DNA of 64,000 nucleotides from Hemibagrus wyckioides (GCF_019097595.1 NC_080710.1:18277780-18341779), one strand, 5' to 3'; counted from the first letter of the stretch, positions 1 through 31,291 are shown. Program-made: numbers and translations. The notes: generated by a model from the sequence alone, not told the origin.

Positions 1-442
1 AAACTCTAAACCTAATGCCAGTGCTGTGTGATCTATTATACAGTACTATGTAGATAATGGCACCATGCCAGGTCTTTAATATTTCACTATAATAATTTGC
101 TCTTTTCACTCAGTGCTTTATTCTTTTGTTTTTATTTTAGTAATCTGACTGTACATCTATGCTGACTGTACATCTATGCTCTTGTTAATGCTCTTATAGT
201 TATTTTAGGGTTCTGTGAATGAATTGTTTTTATACCTAAAAGTGTTCTACTAGGAACCCTCTCAGCAAAAGCCCTTGTTGTATGGTTATTAAGGTTCCAC
301 ATAGGGCTCATGTCTCGTTTTTTCATACCCATAGAGGTCAGAACAGTTCTCTCTCTCTCACTCTCTCTCTCTCTCTCTTTCTGTGTGTGTGTGTGTGTGT
401 GTGTCACAGTAGCTACTACAGCAGGGTGTTGGTAGGCGAAAT
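1..442 (+). promoter_or_regulatory. 5' flank and 5' UTR of P450 copy 1
   Basis: This stretch holds no gene. A (CT)n run followed by a (GT)n run lies at about 345-404. The last 30 bases before the ATG, with the core cagcagggtgttggtaggcg, recur almost unchanged before exon 1 of every copy, so they are probably transcribed 5' UTR or core promoter. The motif gttctactaggaacc near 244 recurs upstream of copy 6 near 43370, which links the outermost promoters. No clear TATA box was found. Confidence 0.5.
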
Positions 443-6570
<6,128 letters not shown>

Positions 6571-8177
6571 GAAGATACAAAGAGTACATAATAAATATAC
6601 ATGCATTTTTTAATTATATTTGCCAAATTCATGAATTAAATTCCATAACTAAGTGCATGTAAAAAACTCATCATACAAATAGTAAGCAATATTAATGCGC
6701 TTTTAATAATTCTTTTGGATTTAAAAAAATAGAAAGATGAATAAAAAAGATGTATATGAAATCACTGTTCATGTTTTTTAACACTTCATAGCACCTGTCT
6801 GAAAGTGTGGTGTACTGCAATTTTTAATGCATGGATGTAACATGCAACATATTTTGTTTTCTGCTGCACATAAGACATAAAATCAGAAATGGAAGAGAAA
6901 ATGTACTGTGTTTTGTGAAACCAAAGCAAAAATGATTGCAATGTTCTTGTAAAAATGTTCTGACATGCTCAGCAGGAGTGAACTGTAAAATACTTAAAAA
7001 CCATCATGCATTATTATGTGTGGTCTTGCTGTCATCTAGTGTCTGAAGTCAAGCATTACAGACATGTCATCTCGTGTTGAATAATTATTTCTATCTAATG
7101 ATCTAATGGTTATTTTTCTTTTTTTCAATACAGTTTATGTTTCATAAGTACATATGCAGTGGATTTTATACAAGCAATGCGGTGTTGAACTCTGTATTGA
7201 TCTTTCATGATTCAATGACAAAACCTGTAAAAGAATGCTGTTGATGAGTGATTTAACAGTAGTAATATGAACTTTAAGGAAATTTGAAAATAAACCATAA
7301 AAGCTCAGTGGTCCCTTCAGTTCTGATGATCAGCGGTGGCAAATGTCTGGGTTTCTCCCAAGTAGTACTATTTAAAAATAAAAATAAATATCTTGTTCAT
7401 ATTATAGACTTGGGATTCATGGGCACTTATTGTGTGTCACAAATTAAAGTTTACTCTGCATTGTAGTAACCCTAATTATATACTGCCAAATCACTAATAC
7501 TACAATTACAAGTGACAAGTGACAAAGTTCACTGAAGTTGGTTAATACTAAACTACTGGCTTGAGAAGTGCATTTGTGGCAGATTCACTGCTCTTTTTCA
7601 AATGCAGTTTCACACTGAGCTTTGGATTTGGATCTCATCATTTTCTGTCTTCCCACACAGTATAATGTACAGCATGAAATTAATACATATAGTGTTTGGA
7701 TAAGTCCAGAAGGACACAAAGATGGAGCTTTATATCATTACTCATTCATTTACCCATCCACTTCATAATTACTTATTTCAGTTTACTATTTATATTCATG
7801 CTAGGGCCAACAAAATCATTAAACCCAATATATGTTCAAGAGCTCCTTAAGCATATACCTGATAACTAATATACTTAGCATATACATATCTTGCAGCTAA
7901 AATGACCTAGCTAACTTAGTTGGCTTTCTTTTAAATGAGCCCTGGGTCTATTCTCTACTGATCTCTCCTTTTATGCTGCAGTTTTTAAAATCCTGATTAT
8001 TTTTCATGTAACGGTGCAACTCAGCTGGGCTCACTGCAATCACACAACCTATGGACAGTGGACTAAGCTGGACAATTGGGAAACTAAAACACATTTCTTC
8101 ACTATTTAGTAGTTTAGTAGTGTTGTTGTAATTATGTTTCAGTTCAAGCAAGTGTATGTTATTTTTTTGTTTGTTTC
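6571..8177. other. Spacer between copies 1 and 2, with decayed ppp1r8 fragments
   Basis: No open gene. An AATAAA at 6590 follows the copy 1 stop. Segments near 7180-7215 (tgttgaactc and tctttcatgat) and 7305-7375 (cccttcagttct, then aatgtctgggtttctccca) resemble ppp1r8 exon 5, exon 4 and exon 3 sequence at 62260-62290, 62440-62460 and 62810-62845. Order and orientation are the same. The rest is AT-rich and nearly matches the spacers at 23760-25430 and 16860-18030. Confidence 0.6.
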
Positions 8178-8432
8178 AGCATGTCTCTGTGGTTTAATGG
8201 TGACTTGTTTACCTGACACCTCCAAAGTTGGGGATTCAATTCCTACCTTGTGTGGTATATGCAAACAACTATTTGCTATGTGGCTCGGGTGAACTCTAGT
8301 TTCTTTCACCAAAGACATTGTAGTGTGAGTGTGCGCACAATTGTACCCAGCAATGAGCTCCAGGTTCCCTTCAACCCTGTGCAAGATAAGCAGTACAAAA
8401 GATGGGTGGATGGACGGATGGATGGATGGGTG
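8178..8432 (+). repeat. Decayed tRNA-type SINE in the promoter of copy 2
   Basis: It begins with a tRNA-like segment (ctctgtggtttaatgg, then ggggattcaattcc as A and B boxes) and ends in a (ggat)n tail at 8405-8429. The order of the segments matches a very common fish SINE. Orthologous insertions lie upstream of copy 3 (18031-18257) and copy 4 (25429-25672), so it predates those duplications. Confidence 0.7.
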
Positions 8433-8496
8433 GGCTTTGGGCTCCTGTAATTATCACCTTTATCCCCACTACTGATGCAATGTGAATGTCTGTTTC

Positions 8497-8617
8497 GCAG
8501 GGGTCACGCTGTAGTTTTCGCTGATCGATCTGTGTGTGTGTGTGTGTGTGTGTTGTGTGTGTGTGTTTGACCTCCGCGCACTCACACTAACAACAGCAGG
8601 GTGTTGGTAGGCGAAAT
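8497..8617 (+). promoter_or_regulatory. Proximal promoter / 5' UTR block of copy 2
   Basis: The block ggggtcacgctgtagttttc, a (GT)n run and the conserved pre-ATG leader are shared with copies 3 (18357-18537) and 4 (25787-25897). Inferred to be the proximal promoter from position and conservation; transcription start not visible. Confidence 0.45.
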
Positions 8618-9162
8618 CTGGAGCTCTTTAACTATTTCGCGAAACTAACACCGTTTAACTTGGAAGCGTTTCGCTTCTATCATGTCTTCGCAGTCGTGTG
8701 CATTATCTACATTTCAGCAGTACTGATTAAATGGTCGATTAGGAGAAAGCGCTGGATACGTGCCTTAGAGCAGTTTCCTGGACTTCCTGGTCACTGGCTT
8801 CTTGGATATGTTACAGAGGCAAGAGCAAATATAATAAGCTTAAATACAAAGTAAAATGTTTCGCTTTTGCAGCTAAAAAGTTGACAGTTTGGCATACACA
8901 ATGCAACATAAACCACTATTAATAATGTGTCGAAATGCCAACATAGGCGTGAAAATATTGTCGTTGTAGCCTTATACAATATATAATAGTATTTCACAGG
9001 TTCTTTTAATACAGCTGAATGGTTTGCAAACAGAAGACACACAGTGGGCTTTGACCTAGTACGCTATTACAGCGCTTAATTCCTTACCCGCTTCTCTTGC
9101 ATAGAAACTCTGAGCAACAAATCCAACCCTTTGTCTGTTCATGTTATTGATTTACTGCATAA

Positions 9163-9240
9163 TTTCTTCTTCTTCTTCTTCTTCTTCTTCTTCTACTTCT
9201 ACTACTTCTTCTTCTTCTTTTTCTTCTTTTTCTTCTTCTT
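9163..9240. repeat. (TTC)n microsatellite in intron 1 of copy 2
   Basis: Imperfect TTC/TAC run; the matching run in copy 4 at 26446-26469 is shorter. Confidence 0.9.
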
Positions 9241-9778
9241 GAATCTCAGTCAAAGTTCATTCAAAAACCCTTGAGGAATCCTTTTTGTTAAGATTGTCTC
9301 AGAAGATGCAGAATATGTAGATTCAGTACTTTAAATTTCTTACTAACAACATTTGTTTAAGATTGACCATGTTGTTTTGCAGTTCAAGGGAGTTGGATCA
9401 GACTTAGACAGGATACCCAAATGGGGAGAACAATATCCATTTGCTTTCCCAGTACAGTTAAGCCCAGATATTTTATTTCTTTTTGTCCATCACCCATCTT
9501 ATGTCAAGCCCATACTGGCAACAACAGGTGAACATGTATTTCTTTAACTAAATGAAACAACAGCCTATATGATTTGTTAAATTAGTCTAGATATATCATG
9601 TTCACAGAGACGTTCTGTTTCGTATTCTTGTTGCACAGGACCAAAGGATGACTTTGGGTATAGATTTCTCATTCCTTGGATAGGTAATGTTAAACAAGAG
9701 ACTTACATTTACATGTACAAAGTACAATAATTACAGAGAATAAAAATGTCGAATGAAATTCAGTGTAAAAACTTTTAA

Positions 9779-9976
<198 letters not shown>

Positions 9977-10215
9977 TAGAATTTTATCTGCTCGATTCGT
10001 GCAACCAGTGTGTTTTTTAAATAATCAATCTTTTTCAAAGGACAAGTGGGAAGTGTATGCAAGAACAGGGCAAACCTTTGAACATTTTCAGCATGTTAGT
10101 CTGATGACACTGGACAGCATAATGAAGTGTGCATTTAGCTGCCAAAGCAGCTGTCAGACTGAGAGGTGGGTTAAATACAAGAAACTTGGCTGAACATAAT
10201 TAATATAAATATATA

Positions 10216-11734
10216 CAGTGAGGGAAAAAATTATTTGATCCCCTGCTGATTTTGTACGTTTGCCCACTGACAAAGAAATGATCAGTCTGTAATTTTAATG
10301 GTAGGTTTATCTGAACAGTGAGAGACAGAATAACAACAAAAAAATCCAGAAAAACACATTTCAAAAAAGTTATACATTGATTTGCATTTTATTGAGTGAA
10401 ATAAGTATTTGACCCCTTTGCAAAACATGACTTAGTACTTGGTGGCAAACCCTTGTTGGCAATCACAGACATCAGACATTTCTTGTAGTTGGCCACCAGG
10501 TTTGCACACATCTCACATCTCAAGGAATTTGGGCCCACTCCTCTTTGCAGATCCTCTCCAAGTCATTAAGGTTTTGTGGCTGACCCTTCAGCTCTCTCCA
10601 CAGATTTTCTATGGGATTAAGGTCTGGAGACTGGCTAGGCCACTACAGGACCTTAATGTGCTTCTTTTTGAACCACTCCTTTGTTCCCTTGGCCGTGTGT
10701 TTTGGGTCATTGTCAGGCTGGAATATCCATCCACAACCAATTTTCAATGCCCTGGCTGAGGGAAGGAGGTTCTCACTCAAGATTTGACGGTTCATGTCTC
10801 CGTCCATTGTCCCTTTGATGCGGTGCGGTTGTCCTGTCTCCTTAGCAGAAAAATACCCCCAAAGCATAATGTTTCCACCTCCATGACGGTGGGGATGGTC
10901 TTCTTGGAGTCATAGGCAGCATTCCCTCCAAACACGGCGAGTTGAGTTGATGCCAAAGAGCTGGATTTTGGTCTCATTTGACCACATGACCTCTGAATCA
11001 TTCAGATGTTCACTGGCAAACTTCAGATGAGCCTGTACATGTGCTTTCTTTAGCAGGGGGACCTTGCGGGCACTACTGGATTTAAGTCACGGTATAGTGT
11101 GTTACCAATTGTTTTCTTGGTGACTATGGTCCCAGCTGCCTTGAGATCATTGACAAAATCCTCCAGTGTAATTCTGGGCTGATTCCTCGCTGTTCTCATG
11201 ATCACTGAAACTCCATGAGGTGTTTCTTCCATTTGGGAATAATCGCACCAACTGTTGTCACCTTCTCACCAAGCTGCTTGGCGATGGTCTTGTAGCTCAT
11301 TCCAGCCTTGTGTAGGTCTACAATCTTGTCCCTGACATCCATGGACAGCTCTTTGGTCTTAGCCATGATGGAGAGTTTGGAATCTGATTGATTGCTTCCT
11401 TCTGTGGACATGTGTCTTTCATACAGGTAACGAGCTGAGATTAAGAGCACTCCCCGAGACTGCTTCTACTGTAATCTCAGCTCGTTACCTGTATAAAAGA
11501 CACCTGGGAGCCAGAAATCTTTCTGATTGATAGGGGATCAAATACTTATTTCACTCATTAAAATGCAAATTAATGTATAACTTTTCTGAAATGCGTTTTT
11601 CTGGATTTTTTTGTTTTTATTCTGCCTCTCACTGTTCAAATACACCTACCATTAAAATTACAGACTGATCATTTCCTTGTCAGTGGGAAAACATAAAAAA
11701 TTAACAGGGGATCAAATAATTTTTTCCCTCACTG
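10216..11734 (-). mobile_element. Tc1-like DNA transposon, degenerate, intron 5 of copy 2
   Basis: The ends begin cagtgagggaaaaaattatt and are inverted repeats of about 200 bp, flanked by TA at 10214-10215 and 11735-11736. Length is 1,519 bp. Transposase coding is on the minus strand. The N-terminal helix-turn-helix part (MAKTKELS onward, about 11365 down) is readable, as is a DDE-type segment (DNDPKHTA) near 10720, but the frame is broken in several places, so this copy should not make transposase. Copies 1, 3 and 4 lack it, so it is a later insertion. Confidence 0.88.
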
Positions 11735-12329
11735 TATATTATCTAGTAATAATCACAGCACTCTCCTTTCAGCAGGACCAACCCATACATAAAGGCAGTG
11801 TATGAATTGTGCAATCTGGTGAACCTATGATTTCGTGTCTTTCCATATCGCAATGACATCATCTTTCACCTGAGTCCACATGGCTACAGATACAGAAGAG
11901 CATGCAAAATTGCACACACCCATACAGGTAAAAGTGAATGCAATTGTTCAGACTGTTGGAGGCCACAATCAATGGAACATATTAATATCTGGCCTTTTAA
12001 CCTTACAGAGGAAGTCATAAGACAGAGAAGAGAAATTTTAAATAATAAGAAGAAGAAGAACCAGGATGATGCTCAGGAGAAGAGATATTTTGACTTTCTT
12101 GATATTCTTCTATGTGCTTGTGTATGTCATCACCACTGCCTTCTGGTTTCTGTTTTGTCATTACTGATGAGTAAGCCATAATATATGCTACAAATATCTT
12201 TTGGCTACATTGAATGCAGGGCTACTTAATTTAAAGCACTGGGCCATTGATGCTCACTGTTTTTCAGGGCAATTTTTATATCTAGTCTGATGTTGCTGCA
12301 GTGTGGTACACACACACAAACACAACAAA

Positions 12330-13270
12330 CATGCTCCCAGGGATAATACAGGGCAAGTCTTTACATGCAGACTGAAGGAAAGTGATTGCTCCTTTTTCCT
12401 CCTCCTTGATCACCTACACACATTTGTGTAGAAAAACACTTGCCAGCAGGCCCACTCCCCGATATAATACCAGACTCTGCTTTTGGCCAAAAGACCATTA
12501 AGCTCAGAACCAATAACCACCCTAAACGACACTCACCATGCTTCAATTAGGCCAATTAGAATGGTTGGTTTTCTATGTGATTTGAGTACCTGAGCTGCAT
12601 CGTGCTTGGGTTTCCTTGGCTTCAAGGACATAATCCATGCTTTGTCTGCTCTAATATCTCCGTTTCGGGTTGGGGCTCAGGAAGATAGATACTTAGATTT
12701 ACACTCAAAGGCATACTCGCCCCACTTCCATGTTGGAATCAATAGACCTATCCCCAATGTCCCAAGATAACTGGGATATTCCAAGAGTTATTTTCCAAAT
12801 GAAAGGCCCAGATGCTGCTGCCCCATAGGTTTTTTGAACCTATCCAGTGTTGGAATCCGATGGCCAAACTGAATGATTCAAGCAGGATTTGGAGCATTCT
12901 TTCAGGTGCCTGGCTTCTTCCAATGAATCAATATCTCACGTGCAAAACTTGTTGTGGGTGAAGTACACCCACAGCACCTCTAACACTCCTCACTAGCGGT
13001 GTCACCATTTGAGTGCAAATTTAGCTATCCTGCACCCATATTTGCAGAGCAGGAGGAGGAACGGTGGACTGCTGCAGTGGAACACATAGTGCACCATTAC
13101 TTCAAAGTCACACAAAAAGCCCTCACTGCCAATTGGAAATGGCATCTGGCCCAAGGTTTTGTCCAGGTTAGCAGGCAACCAGGAACCTTCCATTGCAGTT
13201 AGTGCCCTGCAGTATATTGGGTCATTCAAAGTCAAAGTCAGGGTCAATCTGGTGGCCCTCAGATCACCTC
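12330..13270. other. Extra sequence in intron 7 of copy 2, unassigned
   Basis: About 0.9 kb absent from the matching intron of copy 4 (27888-29040). A part near 13130-13250 resembles 36990-37110 in intron 7 of copy 5. I recognise no coding region or clear transposon ends. Confidence 0.4.
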
Positions 13271-14373
13271 ACTACATTTGCAGACATAGTTCTGTGACTG
13301 CATGCAGAATATGCTACTTGCTATTTTGACAAAACTATTTAAATATTTAAGAAAATATTTATATTTAAAATAAGTTAATATTAATGATTCAGTTTTAAAA
13401 ATGAATATTTAGGTTTTAATTTAGAAAAGTGATTTTGAGGTTCAGCACTGTAGAAGTCCATTGAGAAGGGGCTTTAATTTCTTCCAAGTTCAACCAAATG
13501 CAATTCTTTTATCATTTTCCTTGCCACACAGTGGTGCTTTCATGTTAACCCTTTACCAGTACACTGGCTTTCCATTCTGCCAGCAGAATGCAAATGAACT
13601 TATTTTCAATCAGTGTAAAGAAATTTAATATTTTATCACCACAAGTTTGATATAAAATTAGTCATGACATTTTTGGCTTTCAAGATGAAATGTTTTTATC
13701 TCTGTTCAACAACCTTACACAGATTTTTTGTGGTTGAAGCTACACCCTCTATAGTCAATTTTTTTAATCAAAATTTTATCTGTAAAAGCAGAAATGGGTT
13801 TAATATCACCATTTGTTTTGAAGATATAAACATTTGTGTGAAAAAAAACAAGTTTTTGTATATTTGGAACATTTATGTGAATTTATTTGGAACATTGGAA
13901 CAGAAATACTGCAGATGTTTAAAGCCCTGACTGTTTACTTTCATATGAGCCATTAAGCACCACTGTGTTCAGTGCTGAACCCAGTGCAGAACACCAAGAC
14001 CACCACCTCCACCACTTATTACAGGCAGAAATTTTTGGCATCTGGTAAAAAAAGCCACAAGCCCTGAGTTCCCAGTCCTGCATCCCTCATGGTATCTCCA
14101 AAGTATTATCAATCCCATGCCTGCTATCGCTGGAGTTATTTTGGCAGTTAACACTGCAGACTGGTACACTGACTGGGGGGAGAAAGTATGTCCAAGTATA
14201 TAGTATGCTGTCAATATTCCTTTTATGATAAGAATGAATTTTCATATATGTGGTTAATGATTATAGATTGTTTTATTTATGTGCGTTATAAGAAATAGTC
14301 AATATATTTTATATGTAAAGCACTTTGAGATTTTTAACCAAAATAAAAAGTGTAAGAATTCCAGTTACTATTA

Positions 14374-14413
<40 letters not shown>

Positions 14414-14452
14414 CTGGGAAAGAGTGTTACTGTTTTTTTCCCACATGTGTAG

Positions 14453-14626
<174 letters not shown>

Positions 14627-14677
14627 TAGGATACTATCGAGTGGTATAGTTATTATACTGATAATAAGCTATATTAG

Positions 14678-15058
<381 letters not shown>

Positions 15059-15739
15059 TGACCTACTAGATTTAAGGTAATTGTAAAAATAGGGAACTGT
15101 AGCCTTGTAGACATTTTCATTGGAATTAGTTTGCAAGGGACTATAATCTAGTATCCTATAATAATTTAACTTTAGGATTGTCTTTGCTCCACTCTCATAA
15201 TTTAGGAAAGAAAGCATACTCATGATACTTACTGCATATTTTCTAGAAATATGAACAATTCTATTTAACATTAAACAATTGTTTAATTATAGTTTTGTAT
15301 TTTATATCTTTTTCATTTTTATCATTTTAAATTCATCAAATATAGCTCTACAGCTGCAATGTTTGCCACCATATTTTGCAGTTGTTATTGTAATTGTCAC
15401 CTTATTGATCATTTAACAAAAATTATATCACACATAAATGCATACCTACTGTACATGTACGTTATGTAAGAGGTAGTCTGGTGAAACATTAACCAAGTTA
15501 ATGTTGGTTGCATGCACCATGAGAATGGTTCAGTCATAAAGGTATATTCCATGAGATATAGCACTAGATGTCCCATGACATTAAGTGGTTTTATCTTTTC
15601 CATAGGTTGTGTTATTGGAATCAATATTTATGGAATTCATCAAAACCCTACAGTTTGGGAGAATCCGAAGGTATAAAATCTGTAGAAAATCAGGGTTTTA
15701 GAAACTGTTCTAACCTTCATGATCAACATTCACTGGTAA

Positions 15740-15904
<165 letters not shown>

Positions 15905-16856
15905 TAACAGTTTTATTTTTTAACTAAAATGTTTTTTACCACGTTATCATAATTTATTTTGTGTAAAGCTTCTGGGAAAGGCTTCTAATAATCAAAGTAT
16001 ACTTCTTGTGAAAAACATTTTTAGCCTCTTTTAACATTTTAAGAGTAGCAGTTTATTTAAGGCATAAACCTTTTACATGAATTACAGCTATCAGATCAAA
16101 TAAACAAAGCAGCCAGAGTATCACATGCAGCTCAGTTAAATGATGACCACATTGGAGCATTTTCATGGTCCTAGCCAGTCCAGTAGGGCTACTTGGCTGG
16201 TCTGTGCGATTATGCTGGTTTTGTGATTCAAAAACCTCTCCACTCTAGGCTCCTTTGGCCACAGACCAGGGTGGACCTTGCAGGGTCATTTTGCATGAAT
16301 TTGAAAGTGCAGACTGTGCCAGCCATACCTGATGCTGTGATTTGGCCAAACTGGCAGAGAGTTTCCACATCTCTTGTGCCCTGCTGTTAGAAGCAAGGTC
16401 TTGATCAGATGTATTGTATATGAACTGGCCTCTACCTTTTGCAATAGGTGCTTTAGCCAGAAAATCACCATTTAATTGCCTGTGCATGTCATGTTTCTCT
16501 TAGTTCTGCCACCTTTTGCTACTTTTTACATACATCTAAAAAGTCCTAAACACTAATTCATTTAAGAGTACTCTTAAGCAGCTTTATACATACCTGTCCA
16601 GACTGTTTATTTCCATTGATCTTATTCTGTTTATTATTTTATCCTTATTCAATTTAGAAATTGCATTGGCCAGAACTTTGCTATGAATGAGATGAAAGTG
16701 GTTGTGGCTCTGACGCTGAGGAAGTATGTTCTCATCAAAGATCCAGACCATATTCCAAAGATGATCCCTCGATTAGTGCTCAGATCTCTCAATGGTATAC
16801 ACCTCAAGATCAAATTAGTGGAAGATGAACTTCAAGAAGATACAAAGAGTACATAA

Positions 16857-18030
16857 TAAATATACATGCATTTTTTAATTATATTTGCCAAATTCATGAA
16901 TTAAATTCCATAACTAAAGTGCATGTAAAAACCTCATCATACAAATAGTAAGCAATATTAATGCGCTTTTAATAATTCTTTTGGATTAAAAAAATAGAAA
17001 GATGTATATGAAATCACTGTTCATGTTTTGTAACACTTCATAGCACCTGTCTGAAAGTGTGGTGTATTGCAATTTTGAATGCATGGATGTAACATGCAAC
17101 ATATTTTGTTTTCTGCTGCACATAAGACACAAAATCAGAAATGGAAGAGAAAATGTACTGTGTTTGTGATACCAAAGCAAAAATGACTGAAATGCCCTAG
17201 TAAAAATGTTCTGACATGCTCAGCAGGAGTGAACTGTAAAATACTTAAAAACCATCATGCATTATTATGTGTGGTCTTGCTGTCATCTAGTGTCTGAAGT
17301 CAATCATTACAGACATGTCACCTCGTGTTGAATAATTATTTCTATCTAATGATCTAATCGTTATTTTTCTATTTTTAAATGCAAAATATTTTTGCAGTTT
17401 ATGTTTCATAAGTACATATGCAGTAGATTGTAAACAAGGCAAGCAACAAATAAATAGTAAATATATAACAGGAATAATTGAGGACAAATTATGCCTGGCT
17501 GGGTTGTAACTTTTCCTTCTCCTCTTGTATGTGGTGTTAAACTCTTTTGATCTATTGAAAGATCTATTGATCTTTCATGATTAAATGAAAAAACCTGTAA
17601 AAGAATGCTGTTGATGAGTGATTTAACAGTAGTAATATGAATGTCTGTGTTTCTCCCAAATAAGTAGTACTATTTAAAAATTAAAAAAAATATCTTGTTC
17701 ATATTATAGACTTAGGATTCATGGGCACTTATTGTCTGTCACAAACCAAAGTTTACTCTGCATTGTAGTAACCCTAATTATATACTGTACTGCCAAATCA
17801 CTAATACAATTACTAACAATAATGGGACAAGTGACAAGGTTCACTGAAGTTGGTTAATACTAAACTACTGGCTTGAGAAGTGCATTTGTGGCAGATTCAC
17901 TGCTCTTTTTCAAATGCAGTTTTACACTGAGCTTTGGATTTGGATCTCATCATGTTCCGTCTTCCCACACAGTATAATGTACAGCATGAAATTAATATAT
18001 ATAGTGTTTAGATAAGTCCAGAAGGACACA
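16857..18030. other. Spacer between copies 2 and 3, with the best-preserved ppp1r8 remnant
   Basis: No open gene. From about 17469 the segments taacaggaataatt, aaattatgcc and aacttttccttctcctctt follow in the same order as at 62105-62200, across the intron 5 / exon 5 boundary of ppp1r8. Then come tgttaaactc and tctttcatgat (exon 5 start), and near 17640 atgtctgtgtttctcccaaa (exon 3). Frames are destroyed. Confidence 0.65.
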
Positions 18031-18257
18031 AAGTTGGGGATTCAATTCCTACCTTGTGTGGTATATGCAAACATAACTATTTGCTATGTGGTTCGGGTGA
18101 ACTCTAGTTTCGTCCACCAAAGACATTGTAGTGTGAGTGTGCGCGCAGTTGTACCCAGCAATGGATGTTACACACAAGTGCCCTGCGATGAGCTCCAGGT
18201 ACCCTTTGACCATGTGCAAGAAGAGCAGTAGAAAAGATGGGTGGATGGATGGATGGT
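18031..18257 (+). repeat. 5'-truncated SINE in the promoter of copy 3
   Basis: Same insertion as upstream of copies 2 and 4 but lacking its head. About 450 bp present upstream of copy 4 is missing here; the junction sits at a shared caaag, which suggests a microhomology deletion. Confidence 0.65.
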
Positions 18258-18346
18258 CTTTGGCCTCCTGTACTTATCACCTTTATACTCACTACTGATG
18301 CAAAGTGAAAAAACACATACTCATTCACAAATCACTGCTTCAAATC

Positions 18347-18537
18347 TGTTCCGCAGGGGTCACGCTGTAGTTTTCGCTGATCGATCTGTGTGTGTGTGTG
18401 TGTGCGTGTCTGTGTGTGTTCTGTGTGTGTGTGTGTGTGTTCTGTGCGTGTGTGTGTGTGTGTTCTCTGTGTGTGTGTGTGTGTGTTTAATCTGCGCGCA
18501 CTCACACCAACAACAGCAGGGTGTTGGTAGGCGAAAT
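18347..18537 (+). promoter_or_regulatory. Promoter / 5' UTR block of copy 3 with long (GT)n tract
   Basis: Shared block ggggtcacgctgtag, then about 100 bp of GT repeats broken by ttc (18389-18487), then the conserved leader. The GT tract is the longest of all promoters in the array. Alternating purine-pyrimidine runs can adopt Z-DNA; any effect here is inference. Confidence 0.45.
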
Positions 18538-23760
<5,223 letters not shown>

Positions 23761-25428
23761 GAAGATACAAAGAGTACATAATAAATATACATATATTTTT
23801 AATTATATTTGCCAAATTCATGAATTAAATTCCATAACTAAAGTGCATGTAAAAACCTCATCATACAAATAGTAAGCAATATTAATGCACTTCTAATAAT
23901 TCTCTTTGATTAAAAAATTAGAAAGATGAATAAGAAAGATGTATATGAAATCACTGTTCATGTTTTTTAACACTTCATAGCACCTGTCTGGAAGTGTGGT
24001 GTACTGCAATTTTTAATGCATGGATGTAACATGCAACATATTTTGTTTTCTGCTGCACATAAGACACAAAATCAGAAATAGAAGAGAAAATGTACTGTGT
24101 TTTGTGAAACCAAAGCAAAAATGATTGCAATGTTCTTGTAAAAATGTTCTGACATGCTCAGCAGGAGTGAACTGTAAAATACTTAAAAACCATCATGCAT
24201 TATTATGTGTGGTCTTGCTGTCATCTAGTGTCTGAAGTCAAGCATTACAGACATGTCATCTTATTTGTTAAATAATTATTTCTATCTAATGAGCTAATCA
24301 TTATTTTTCTGTTTTTAAATACAGTTTATGTTTCATAAGCACATATGCAGTGGATTTTATACAAGCAAAGCAACAAATAAATAGTAAATATATAATCGGA
24401 ATAAGTTGAATAATTGAAGTAACGTTTCCTTCTCCTCTTGTATGCGGTGTTGAACTCTGTATTGATCTTTCATGATTCAATGACAAAACCTGTAAAAGAA
24501 TGCTGTTGAGTGATTTAACAGTAGTAATATGAACTTTAAGGAAATTTGAAAATAAACCATAAAAGCTCAGTGGTCCCTTCAGTTCTGATGATCAGCGGTG
24601 GCAAATGTCTGGGTTTCTCCCAAGTAGTACTATTTAAAAATAAAAATAAATATCTTGTTCATATTATAGACTTGGGATTCATGGGCACTTATTGTGTGTC
24701 ACAAATGAAAGTTTACTCTGCATTGTAGTAACCCTAATTATATACTGCCAAATCACTAATACTACAATTACAAGTGACAAGTGACAAAGTTCACTGAAGT
24801 TGGTTAATACTAAACTACTCGCTTGAGAAGTGCATTTGTGGCAGATTCACTGCTCTTTTTCAAATGCAGTTTCACACTGAGCTTTGGATTTGGATCTCAT
24901 CATTTTCTGTCTTCCCACACAGTATAATGTCCAGCATGAAATTAATACATATAGTGTTTGGATAAGTCCAGAAGGACACAAAAATGGAGCTTTATATCAT
25001 TACTCATTCATTTACCCATCTACTTCATTTCAGTTTTCTATTTATATTCATGCTAGGGCCAAAAAAAATAATTAAACCCAATACGTGTTCAAGAGCTCCT
25101 TAAGCATATACCTGATAACTAATATACTTAGCATAAACATATCTTGCAGCAGAAATGACCTAGCTAACTTAGTTGGCTTTCTTTTAAATGAGCCCTGGGT
25201 CTATTCTCTACTGATCTCTCCTTTTATGCTGCAGTTTTTAAAATCCTGATTTTTTTCATGTAACGGTGCAACTCAGCTGGGCTCACTGCAATCACACAAC
25301 CTATGGACAGTGGACTAAGCTGGACAATTGGGAAACTAAAACACATTTCTTCACTATTTAGTAGTTTAGTAGTGTTGTTGTAATTATGTTTCAGTTCAAG
25401 CAAGTGTATGTTATTTTTTTGTTTGTTT
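23761..25428. other. Spacer between copies 3 and 4, with decayed ppp1r8 fragments
   Basis: No open gene. Closely matches the spacer at 6571-8177. The segment gtttccttctcctcttgta with tgttgaactctgt near 24425-24460 and aatgtctgggtttctccca near 24604 correspond to ppp1r8 exon 5 and exon 3 fragments. Confidence 0.6.
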
Positions 25429-25672
25429 CAGCATGTCTCTGTGGTTTAATGGTGACTTGTTTACCTGACACCTCCAAAGTTGGGGATTCAATTCCTACCT
25501 TGTGTGGTATATGCAAACATAACTATTTGCTATGTGGCTCGGGTGAACTCTAGTTTCTTTCACCAAAGACATTGTAGTGTGAGTGTGCGCACAATTGTAC
25601 CCAGCAATGAGCTCCAGGTTCCCTTCAACCCTGTGCAAGATAAGCAGTACAAAAGATGGGTGGATGGGTGGG
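25429..25672 (+). repeat. SINE in the promoter of copy 4
   Basis: Nearly identical to the SINE at 8178-8432, including the tRNA-like head and a short (ggat)n tail, so it was copied along with the gene. Confidence 0.7.
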
Positions 25673-25786
25673 CTTTGGGCTCCCGTAATTATCACCTTTA
25701 TCCCCACTACTGATGCAATGTGAAAAAACACATACTTATTCGCAAATCACAAATATTAGCGTCACTGCTTCAAATCTGTTTCGCAG

Positions 25787-25897
25787 GGGTCACGCTGTAG
25801 TTTTCGCTGATCGATCTGTGTGTGTGTGTGTGTTGTGTGTGTGTGTTTGACCTCCGCGCACTCACACTAACAACAGCAGGGTGTTGGTAGGCGAAAT
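25787..25897 (+). promoter_or_regulatory. Proximal promoter / 5' UTR block of copy 4
   Basis: Contains the shared ggggtcacgctgtag block, a (GT)n run at about 25818-25848 and the conserved leader. Almost the same as copy 2, whose gene is dead. Confidence 0.45.

Positions 25898-31291
<5,394 letters not shown>

Noticed and set aside
12361..13247. Small frames of 60-80 codons in intron 7 of copy 2
   Set aside because: No motif, no start context, no match in sister introns; chance frames.
18241..18531. Frame running through the GT repeat into exon 1 of copy 3, as an N-terminal extension rich in Val and Cys
   Set aside because: It depends on microsatellite length and is not kept in the other copies; the ATG at 18538 begins the conserved protein.
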